From Verrucomicrobiales bacterium (GTDB taxonomy: Bacteria; Verrucomicrobiota; Verrucomicrobiia; Verrucomicrobiales; SKLO01): a DNA stretch of 5,879 nucleotides. Shown piece after piece: positions 1 through 5,755 of this stretch; position 1 is the first letter of the stretch, and each line of letters opens with the position of its first letter. Position numbers and translations under genes: made by a program. Under the pieces are notes generated by a model that saw only the letters and a list, made by a program, of their open reading frames with translations, made no database searches and was not told the origin of the DNA. Location: contig SKLO01000309.1 of NCBI GenBank assembly GCA_007123195.1, positions 1-5,879 of the forward strand. Reading direction: 5' to 3'.

Positions 1-821
1 AACGCGCGCGGCGACAACAGGTCGCGCACCCCCCGCCCCTGCCAGGCGAGTTCGACGATGCGCCGCCCGCAGGCGGCGGCCATGCGCGCATGCGCCGAAT
101 GCACGGCGGGGATCGACGACGAGCCCGGCAGCGACAGGCCCATGGTCTCAACCAGCGACATCAGCGTGGCCGCGGTGCCCATGGTCATGCAGGTGCCGGG
201 CGAACGCGCGATGCCGTCCTCCAGTTCGTGCCAGGCGTCCTCACAAAGCCGCCCCGCCCGGCGCTCGTCCCAGAACTTCCACACGTCGGAGCCCGAGCCC
301 AGCGTCTCGCCTCGCCAGCGGCCCTTGAGCATCGGCCCCGCCGGCAGGAAGATCGCCGGCAGGTTGGCCGACAGCGCACCCATCAACAGCGCCGGCACGG
401 TCTTGTCGCAACCGCCCATCAGCACCACCGCATCGAGCGGATGGCAGCGCATGGTCTCCTCCACCTCCAGCGCCACCAGGTTGCGGTAGAACATGCTGGT
501 CGGCTTCATGTAGGTCTCACTGAGACTCATCACCGGCACCTCGAGCGGACAACCTCCAGCCTGCCACACCCCGCGCTTCACCTCCTCCGCCCGCTGGCGG
601 AAGTGCCCGTGGCAGGTGTTCAGGTCCGACCAGGTGTTGAGGATGCCAATGACCGGACGGCCGGCGAACTCCTCGCTCGCCAGCCCCAGCTGCTTGGCAC
701 GCGAACGGTGGCCGAACGAGCGCAGGTCGTCGGGGGCGAACCAGCGCGCGCTGCGCAGCCGCGAGGGATCCCGCTTGATCGCGGAAGCGGGTTCGGAATC
801 AAGGGTCGAGTCGAATGCCAT
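1..821 (-). CDS. IlvD/Edd-family dehydratase, probably a sugar-acid (pentonate) dehydratase; N-terminal 273 codons, cut by the left edge
   Basis: The reverse strand reads without a stop from ATG at 821 to the window edge, giving 273 residues of a family usually near 575-600. Members dehydrate 2,3-dihydroxy acids to 2-keto-3-deoxy acids in the cytoplasm using an Fe-S cluster and Mg. Three cysteines sit where the family's [2Fe-2S] ligands belong: C70 (NTWSDLNTCHGHF), C138 (GGCDKT) and C211 (PGTCMTMGTAATL). Their spacings of 68 and 73 match those I recall for Rhizobium L-arabinonate dehydratase (C59, C127, C200). At the same offset, E102 (SLSETYMKPT), D139 and K140 match its Mg ligands and carbamylated lysine. 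The motifs MKPTSMFYRNL, GPMLKG and GSGSDVW fit the arabinonate/xylonate branch better than biosynthetic dihydroxy-acid dehydratase (IlvD). The start is supported by AAGGTG just upstream. It is transcribed divergently from the ompA-like gene. The family call is firm; the substrate is inferred. Confidence 0.93.
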   Translation of the reverse strand, partial: MAFDSTLDSEPASAIKRDPSRLRSARWFAPDDLRSFGHRSRAKQLGLASEEFAGRPVIGILNTWSDLNTCHGHFRQRAEEVKRGVWQAGGCPLEVPVMSLSETYMKPTSMFYRNLVALEVEETMRCHPLDAVVLMGGCDKTVPALLMGALSANLPAIFLPAGPMLKGRWRGETLGSGSDVWKFWDERRAGRLCEDAWHELEDGIARSPGTCMTMGTAATLMSLVETMGLSLPGSSSIPAVHSAHARMAAACGRRIVELAWQGRGVRDLLSPRA

Positions 822-827
822 GGCAGT

Positions 828-833
828 CACCTT
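828..833 (-). promoter_or_regulatory. Ribosome binding site of the dehydratase gene
   Basis: On the minus strand AAGGTG lies 6 nt before the ATG at 821. It decides this start over the in-frame GTG at 830-828, which lies inside the site, and over the ATG at 840-838, which is in another frame. Confidence 0.6.
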
Positions 834-1001
834 GGCCCATTCCGGCTCCGGCGGCAAACCGCTGCCGCGCCCGCCCGCTGCCCGCTGCCCGACCCGCTCA
901 GCCGCCCGTCCTCGACTGAAGCCCGGCAATTCGCGCGTCCGAGAGCCCGATCCACAGCCATCAGTGGGGTTTGCCCCCATGGCGGAATCCGACCCGCGGC
1001 T

Positions 1002-1007
1002 TAAAAT
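1002..1007 (+). promoter_or_regulatory. Candidate -10 hexamer of the ompA-like gene, TAAAAT
   Basis: TAAAAT matches the sigma-70 -10 consensus at 5 of 6 positions and is the only AT-rich stretch in a very GC-rich intergenic region. It ends 7 nt before the ATG at 1015, so transcription would begin at or next to the start codon and the message would be leaderless. No good -35 hexamer lies 16-18 nt upstream; TTGCCC at 971-976 is too far away. A weak candidate. Confidence 0.3.
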
Positions 1008-1014
1008 GGAATCC

Positions 1015-2115
1015 ATGAAAACACTCACCACCCTGGCCCTGTCAGGACTCTTGATGCCGGGAGTCCTGGCCGCTCAAGTCGTCGCTCCGGCCCCCAACCC
1101 TGAACGACCCCTCCAGATTGAAACCGAGGTGCGCGTCACCGCCGAGCCCGAGGTGCGGATCGCCGAGCCCCAGACGGCCGCAGAAATCTCCGCCGAGACC
1201 CGGGCCATCCTGCAGGACGCCCAGCAACGCGATCGGGATGCCGACATCAATGCAGCGATGCAGCTCAAGGACGAGGCCGAGGCCCAACTGCTCGTGGACT
1301 CCATCCTGGCCAAGGCCCAATCCGACACCATCCTCTCGGAAGCCAATGAGAGGAATCGCCAGCGTCTTGAAGAAGCCGGCCGGACCGAGGAAGTCCGACA
1401 GGAAAGCATCACCTACCTGAGCAGCCGCCTGCGCGGTGAAGTGGCCGAGACCGACGCGCCCGAGTCCTTCCGCTCGCGCTCGATGGTCGAAGATCCCGAA
1501 ACCGGGACCCATGTCGTGAGAGCCAACGCGCCTCACTATCACAACGACAACTACCGGGTCGTGACCTACCGGACCATGAACGAGGTCCCGCCGGTGCTCA
1601 TCGCGTCATCGAGACTGAACCGCGTCCAGGTTCAACAGATCACGGACACTACCTACGCCAACACCCTTGCGCCGGTGGAAAGCCGTCCCGTAGAATACAT
1701 CGCCCCGGAGGCCTATTCGGTGTCCTATGCCGTGGATCCCAACTCGGTGGTGACCCGCGACGACATCCTCTTCGAGCAGGGCACGACAGCCTTCCGTGAC
1801 GCCTATTCCTACGACCTCGTCCAGGACCTGGCCATGGCCATCAGCGATCCCTCTCTGGCCGGCGAAAGTTTCGTGATCGAGGGACACGCCTCCATGGAGG
1901 GCGACTACCATGACAACCTCGCCCTCTCCCAGGCCCGCGCCGAGCGCATCGCCCGTGAGATCGTGAACTACGGCGTCGCTCCCTCCCGCCTGATCCCGGT
2001 CGGCTACGGGGAAAACGAAGCCACCTACCCGGCCGATGCCGCCGAGCAGCTTCGCACGCTCGACCGTCGGGTCGCGGTCTACCGCCTGCAGCCCGCCGCA
2101 GCGGTCGCACCCTGA
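1015..2115 (+). CDS. Secreted OmpA C-terminal-domain protein (366 aa)
   Basis: A predicted exported envelope protein. Residues 1-22 look like a Sec signal peptide (MKTLTTLALSGLLMPGVLA, cleavage near VLAA/Q). Residues of about 30-145 are Ala/Glu/Arg-rich and probably helical. Residues of about 150-240 are polar and Tyr/Val-rich, with no family I recognise. Residues of about 243-360 form an OmpA-like domain: ILFEQGTTAF (251-260), VIEGHASMEG (287-296), NLALSQARAERIAREIV (from 301), YGVAPSRLIPVGYGE, then LDRRVAVYRL. These domains bind diaminopimelate in peptidoglycan. The conserved Arg is present (R308), but the position of the usual Asp in GHTD is Ser (S293). There is no obvious eight-strand barrel before the domain, so a periplasmic or peripheral protein is likelier than a classic porin. 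The ATG at 1006 (MESMK) is an alternative start; 1015 gives the cleaner signal peptide. Neither has a strong ribosome binding site. A terminator follows directly, so it looks monocistronic. Confidence 0.88.
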   Translation: MKTLTTLALSGLLMPGVLAAQVVAPAPNPERPLQIETEVRVTAEPEVRIAEPQTAAEISAETRAILQDAQQRDRDADINAAMQLKDEAEAQLLVDSILAKAQSDTILSEANERNRQRLEEAGRTEEVRQESITYLSSRLRGEVAETDAPESFRSRSMVEDPETGTHVVRANAPHYHNDNYRVVTYRTMNEVPPVLIASSRLNRVQVQQITDTTYANTLAPVESRPVEYIAPEAYSVSYAVDPNSVVTRDDILFEQGTTAFRDAYSYDLVQDLAMAISDPSLAGESFVIEGHASMEGDYHDNLALSQARAERIAREIVNYGVAPSRLIPVGYGENEATYPADAAEQLRTLDRRVAVYRLQPAAAVAP

Positions 2116-2146
2116 ACGGTGCCATCCTCCCGACCGATAAACTGGA

Positions 2147-2178
2147 AGCCCCGTGATGCGAAAGCATCCGGGGTTTTT
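2147..2178 (+). terminator. Intrinsic terminator after the ompA-like gene
   Basis: A two-part stem: CCCCG (2149-2153) pairs with CGGGG (2169-2173) and GATGC (2155-2159) pairs with GCATC (2164-2168). T2154 is a single bulge and the loop is a GAAA tetraloop (2160-2163). TTTTT follows immediately (2174-2178). It begins 31 bp after the stop codon and separates the ompA-like unit from the glycosyltransferase. Confidence 0.88.
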
Positions 2179-2403
2179 CAGTGTCAACTCCCACCGCCTG
2201 CCCGGGAACCCCGAAGGCACAGCATGGGGCCTCATCAATCGCAGGCCGGGTGTGCCGCAGCCCGGCTGGCTTTGTGCATTCCCTGTGGCAAGCCGGCTTG
2301 TACCGACGCGGCCCCTGGCAGGTATTCTCGGCGCCGGACTTGCATCCCCCATTCACCGGCCGCATGAAGACGGGGTGCGCCGGATGCCCCGGGGCACGAC
2401 CGG
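2179..2403. other. Intergenic region upstream of the glycosyltransferase
   Basis: About 225 bp with no convincing gene; the short frames across it have no recognisable family and overlap one another. It contains a GC hairpin, GCCGGG (2245-2250) with CCCGGC (2261-2266), a 12-bp perfect palindrome at 2289-2300, and a weak promoter candidate, TTGTAC (2298-2303) with TATTCT (2323-2328), spacer 19. The glycosyltransferase promoter should lie here, but none is clear. Confidence 0.4.
2289..2300. repeat. Perfect 12-bp palindrome, possible operator
   Basis: CAAGCCGGCTTG is its own reverse complement across all 12 bases. It lies 103 bp before the glycosyltransferase start and overlaps the weak -35 candidate at 2298-2303. 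That position would suit a repressor site, but no regulator gene is in view. A GC-rich palindrome of this size could also arise by chance. Confidence 0.3.
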
Positions 2404-4701
2404 ATGAAGCCTGTGAAGTGTTGCCTTGTCACTCCCGATATCGTCGGTCCCGTGCGGAACGGCGGGATCGGAACCTACTGTGATCAACTGATGCGCCTGC
2501 TGGTGGCGCGGGGATGGGAGGTGACCGTGCTGTTCACCGCACGCTGCGAGACCGGCTCGCCGGCCGCCTTCCGCGACGGTTTCTTGCGCCAACACGGGGT
2601 GCGTTTCGTGGCCACTGAGGAACTGGCACCGGCGCCGGCGCCCGAGCTGCCGCCGAATCCCGCCGCGACGACGGCTCGCACCGTGCTGCGCTTCCTCACC
2701 GCCGAACAGCCGGCGTTCGACCTGTGCTTCTTCCAGGATTGGCAGGCCCATGGCTTTGCCGCCACCGAGGCAAGGTCGATCGGCTCCGCTCTGCCATGCA
2801 CCCGCACCGTGGTGCTGATGCACGGCTCCTCGCTTTGGCAGCGGCAGGGCATGCGGGCGCTGCCGTGGCGCGGCCTTGCCGACGTTCAACTCGACCACCT
2901 CGAGGCCTGCGCCGCCCGCCGCGCCGACGAGGTGGTGGCGCCCAGCCAACACATGCTCGACTGGACCCGCGCCAACGGCTGGTCGTTCGACGGCGATACC
3001 CGCGTGCTGCCCACCATGCTCGAAGGCATCGAGCCCGGCGAACAGGTGCCGCTCAACCGCCGCCACCTGGTGTTTTTCGGCCGGCTCGAAACGCGCAAGG
3101 GTCTCGAACTGCTGGTGACGGCCTTGGACCGCCTGCGCCGGGCCGGACCGCTGCCCGGCCGGCCCGCGGGCGAGCCGCTGCGGGTCACCTTTCTCGGCAA
3201 GCCGGGAGTGGCCGGCGGCACCGACGCCGAGACGTTCCTCGACCAAGCCGGCACCCGCCTGCAGTCGTTCGCCCGGTTTGAAACCCTGACCACGCTCGAC
3301 CACCACGACGCCCTCGGCTACCTGCGGGGCCACATGGACGCGTTGGTGCTGTGTCCCAGCCTCGGCGACAACCTGCCGTTCACCGTGCTCGAGGCGTCCG
3401 CGCTCGGCTGCCATCTGCTGGCAACCCGCGTTGGTGGCATCACGGAAATCTTCCAACCCGGCGCCAACCTGCCCGAACCGGAGCCCGGCGCCCTCGCCAA
3501 CGCCATCGCCAGGGCATTTTCCCAAGGTGAATGCCGCCCCCCGGCGCGCCACTCACCCGCCGGCGCACGGCAGGCCTGGCACCACTACCTCGATGAACTG
3601 GAGCACCGCTGCCAGCCACCTGCCAACCCCGCCCCCGGAACCACCGGCACGCCCAGCGCAGGCAAGCCGGAGCCGAAGGCGTCGGCGGTCATGACCGCTG
3701 GCGCCGCCGCCCACCAGCTGCGCGTGATCGTGCCATTCTACAACGCCGGCCCGACCATCGGCCCCACCCTTGAATGCCTCGCAGCACAGGAACTGGCCGG
3801 ACTTCGGGTGACCGTGATCGACGATGGCAGCGACGATCCAGGTTCGCTGCACGAACTCGGTCGCCTGCGCGGTCACTACGCGGGGCGCCAACCGCATTGG
3901 ACCTTCATGCGCCAGGACAACTCAGGACCAAGCGCCGCGCGCAACCACGCCGCACGATCCTGCGCCGAACCCCTGCTGGCGTTTGTCGACAGCGACAACC
4001 TGCCGTATCCGGACATGGCGTCGAGCCTGCTGGCCGCCATCGGGCGCACCGGCGCCGACGCGATCACCTGTCACAGCCACGTCTTCCACGACCGGCCCGG
4101 GGATCCCTCCGACAGCTCGGACGTGGTCGCCGTGTATGCGCCCACCGGCGGGCCATTGGTGGCCGGGCTGTTCGACAACGTCTTCGGCGACACCAACATG
4201 ATCATCCGCCGCGAATCGTTGTTCGCGGCCGGTGGCTTCAACGAGACCGTGCGCGGGGTCGAGGACTGGCTGCTGCTGTTCCGCCTCGCGGCGGCAGGCC
4301 ACGACCTCAGGGTGCTGCCGCGGCCCCTGTTCCGCTATCGCGTGCGCCAGGACGGCGTGTTCCTCACCAGCCAACTGCTCGACCGCCATCAGCCGGTGAT
4401 CGAGGCCGCCGCGGCCGGCGCTCCGTCGTGGATCAGATCCCTGCTCGAAATGAACGTCGGCCAGCACCTGACCCTGCAGTCGGTCTGCGGCGGCGTCGAC
4501 CAGGTGAAGGAACTGGCCGGACGCCTCGACAAGCGCGACGCACGGATCGGGCGGTTGAGCGAACGCATCGATTCTCTCAGGGCCGAACGCGACCGTCTCA
4601 AACAACGCCTCAAGGAAGCCCGTGGCCAGCTCGACCGGCAACCCCTGCGTCGCTTCGAACAGCGCCTCAGAAGATTCCTGAAAAACAAGAAAGGGGCATG
4701 A
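2404..4701 (+). CDS. Two-domain glycosyltransferase: GT4-like module fused to GT2-like module, with C-terminal coiled coil (765 aa)
   Basis: Predicted to transfer two sugars in building a surface glycan; there is no signal peptide or membrane helix, so it should act in the cytoplasm. Residues 1-400 form a GT-B fold of the GT4 type: the N-terminal loop GGIGTY (20-25), FFGRLETRKG (224-233) with R227 and K232 placed to contact the donor's phosphates, and PSLGDNLPFTVLEA, where the E-x7-E motif appears as D322...E330. A Pro/Ala-rich linker spans about 404-437. Residues of about 438-650 form a GT-A fold of family GT2: VIVPFYN (441-447), VIDDGSDD (471-478), SGPSAARN, the metal-binding DSD (D529, D531), a GDTNMIIRR strand, and the catalytic-type ED in GVEDW (E620, D621). 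Residues 701-743 are a coiled coil with regular a/d heptads, ending in a basic tail. The start lacks a strong ribosome binding site. Donor and acceptor cannot be read from the sequence. Confidence 0.93.
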   Translation: MKPVKCCLVTPDIVGPVRNGGIGTYCDQLMRLLVARGWEVTVLFTARCETGSPAAFRDGFLRQHGVRFVATEELAPAPAPELPPNPAATTARTVLRFLTAEQPAFDLCFFQDWQAHGFAATEARSIGSALPCTRTVVLMHGSSLWQRQGMRALPWRGLADVQLDHLEACAARRADEVVAPSQHMLDWTRANGWSFDGDTRVLPTMLEGIEPGEQVPLNRRHLVFFGRLETRKGLELLVTALDRLRRAGPLPGRPAGEPLRVTFLGKPGVAGGTDAETFLDQAGTRLQSFARFETLTTLDHHDALGYLRGHMDALVLCPSLGDNLPFTVLEASALGCHLLATRVGGITEIFQPGANLPEPEPGALANAIARAFSQGECRPPARHSPAGARQAWHHYLDELEHRCQPPANPAPGTTGTPSAGKPEPKASAVMTAGAAAHQLRVIVPFYNAGPTIGPTLECLAAQELAGLRVTVIDDGSDDPGSLHELGRLRGHYAGRQPHWTFMRQDNSGPSAARNHAARSCAEPLLAFVDSDNLPYPDMASSLLAAIGRTGADAITCHSHVFHDRPGDPSDSSDVVAVYAPTGGPLVAGLFDNVFGDTNMIIRRESLFAAGGFNETVRGVEDWLLLFRLAAAGHDLRVLPRPLFRYRVRQDGVFLTSQLLDRHQPVIEAAAAGAPSWIRSLLEMNVGQHLTLQSVCGGVDQVKELAGRLDKRDARIGRLSERIDSLRAERDRLKQRLKEARGQLDRQPLRRFEQRLRRFLKNKKGA

Positions 4702-4748
4702 ACCCGGCACACTCCCGGTTTCCTGTTCCACCACGCCCGATCCCGTGC

Positions 4749-4754
4749 TACAAC
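4749..4754 (+). promoter_or_regulatory. Candidate -10 hexamer before the TIM-barrel gene, TACAAC
   Basis: TACAAC matches the -10 consensus at 4 of 6 positions and ends 6 nt before the ATG at 4761, much as TAAAAT does before the ompA-like gene. It could give a leaderless message independent of the glycosyltransferase. No convincing -35 is seen. Weak evidence. Confidence 0.2.
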
Positions 4755-4760
4755 CACCTC

Positions 4761-5636
4761 ATGAACCGACGTCGTTTTGTCCAATCCACCGCCCTGGCCG
4801 GGCTCGCGGCCGCCACCTCGCGCGCCTGGGCCGGTGTGCCCGCCGACAGCCCCTACATGAAGAACATCGGCATCCAGCTTTACACCCTGCGCAACCCGAT
4901 CGGCCAGGACCTGCCGGGCACCATCGCCGCGGTGGTGGAGGCGGGCTACAAGCAGGCCGAGCTTTACGGCTTTCCGGACAACGCCCCGATGATCGCCGCC
5001 TGCAAGGAGGCCGGGCTGGAATTGCACTCCACCCACTTCAACTGGGACAGTGCCGTCAACCCGGCCGACCAGGATTTCACCGACTTCCGCCGGATCCTTG
5101 AGCAGGCCGGCGAGGCGGGCTTCAGCCATCTGGTGGTGCCCTACCTGCACGGCGGCGACCGCGACAGCCTCGACGCCTACCGCCGCACCGCCGCCAATCT
5201 CAACCGCGCCGCCGAACTGGCGAAACAGGCGGACATCACCTTGTCCTATCACAACCACTCGTTCGAGTTCCAGCCGATGGACGACGGCAAGAGCGGCTTC
5301 GACGTGTTCATCGAGGAGTTCAACGAGGCGATGAAGTTCGAGCTGGACGTGTTCTGGGTGGAGGTCGGAGGGGTGGACACCCTTGAACTGATGGACCGCC
5401 TCGACGGGCGCGTGACCCAGTTGCACCTGAAGGATCTGGCCGCCGGGCTTGATCTCCCGGTCTACGGCGGCGTGCCGCAGGAGTCGTTCAAGGAACTCGG
5501 CAACGGCGTCATCCCGATGGCCCCGATCATGGCCAAGGCGGCCGAAATCGGGGTGGAACACTGCCACGTCGAGCAGGATCACTCGCCCGACCCGGTCGAC
5601 AGCATCCGCCAGAGCATGGCGCACCTGCGCGGCTGA
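4761..5636 (+). CDS. Tat-exported sugar phosphate isomerase/epimerase-like TIM-barrel protein (291 aa)
   Basis: A xylose-isomerase-like TIM barrel of the sugar phosphate isomerase/epimerase family. Its relatives include inosose dehydratase, tagatose epimerase and secreted proteins acting on oxidised sugars. Residues 1-24 are a twin-arginine signal: RRRF at 3-6, a hydrophobic stretch, and a cleavage site near AWA/G, so it should be exported folded. The barrel starts at IGIQLYTLRNPIG (36-48), followed by AELYGF with E67 and YHNHSFEF (163-170). A likely divalent-metal site is E169, D196 (ELDVFW), H222 (LHLKD) and E271 (VEQDHS). The D-to-H spacing of 26 equals that in tagatose epimerase. Substrate and reaction are not determined. 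The frame also contains an ATG at 4698 overlapping the glycosyltransferase stop as ATGA, which would add 21 residues. I chose 4761 because it puts the twin-arginine motif at the N terminus. It may be co-transcribed with the glycosyltransferase. Confidence 0.88.
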   Translation: MNRRRFVQSTALAGLAAATSRAWAGVPADSPYMKNIGIQLYTLRNPIGQDLPGTIAAVVEAGYKQAELYGFPDNAPMIAACKEAGLELHSTHFNWDSAVNPADQDFTDFRRILEQAGEAGFSHLVVPYLHGGDRDSLDAYRRTAANLNRAAELAKQADITLSYHNHSFEFQPMDDGKSGFDVFIEEFNEAMKFELDVFWVEVGGVDTLELMDRLDGRVTQLHLKDLAAGLDLPVYGGVPQESFKELGNGVIPMAPIMAKAAEIGVEHCHVEQDHSPDPVDSIRQSMAHLRG

Positions 5637-5755
5637 CCGGCGCCGTCCTCAGCGTTGCCAGTGCCTGCGCTGATTGCCAGGTCACCATGTCAGGGCGCGT
5701 TGGATTGGCGGCGCTGTCCCCGCCGCCGGGTAAACGGGAGGTGGATGAGTGGACC
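5637..5755. other. Intergenic region after the TIM-barrel gene
   Basis: No T-tract terminator is visible. There is a direct repeat TTGCCAG at 5655-5661 and 5674-5680 (19-bp period) and a weak stem TCAGCG/CGCTGA (5649-5654 and 5668-5673). The hairpin at 5707-5727 lies here, as does a purine-rich GGAGGTG at 5737-5743 that resembles a ribosome binding site. Confidence 0.4.
5707..5727 (-). repeat. GC-rich hairpin, first half of an inverted pair (REP/REPIN-like)
   Basis: A perfect 7-bp stem, GGCGGCG (5707-5713) with CGCCGCC (5721-5727), around a 7-nt loop CTGTCCC. Read on the minus strand, the loop is GGGACAG and the element resembles the hairpin at 5825-5844. There is no T-tract, so it is not a standard terminator. 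Confidence 0.5.

Larger units (their letters stand above)
822..1014. other. Divergent intergenic region between the dehydratase and ompA-like genes
   Basis: This stretch holds no convincing gene and should carry both divergent promoters. Visible structure: a tandem 7-mer CCCGCTG at 874-880 and 881-887; a small hairpin TGGGG/CCCCA (965-969 and 975-979, loop TTTGC) with no T-tract; and a direct repeat GGAATCC at 984-990 and 1008-1014, the second copy abutting the ompA-like ATG. On the minus strand I see no good AT-rich -10 hexamer for the dehydratase. Confidence 0.5.

Noticed and set aside
874..887. Tandem CCCGCTG repeat as a phase-variable tract
   Set aside because: Only two copies in GC-rich non-coding sequence, too few to support slippage-driven switching.
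58..1004. Long plus-strand open frames across the dehydratase
   Set aside because: They are antisense to a minus-strand gene with three conserved cysteine motifs. In GC-rich DNA such frames stay open by composition, and their products are low-complexity Arg/Ala/His-rich.
616..1014. N-terminal extension of the ompA-like frame upstream to an ATG at 616
   Set aside because: It would overlap the dehydratase and place 133 unrelated residues before a clear signal peptide.
2169..2213. CGGGGTT/AACCCCG inverted repeat after the terminator, as an attenuator
   Set aside because: The second arm lies downstream of the terminator, so it could not form in time to act as an antiterminator; probably chance pairing.
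2286..2302. Sigma-54 promoter resembling TGGCA...TTGTA upstream of the glycosyltransferase
   Set aside because: The GG-to-GC spacing is 11 instead of 10 and the -12 element reads GT instead of GC.
2353..3552. 399-codon minus-strand frame antisense to the glycosyltransferase
   Set aside because: It is Gly/His/Arg-rich, matches no family I know, and overlaps a strand with clear GT4 motifs.
3774..4697. Extension of the TIM-barrel frame back into the glycosyltransferase
   Set aside because: It is an Arg-rich out-of-frame reading of the GT2 module; real homology starts only after the twin-arginine motif.
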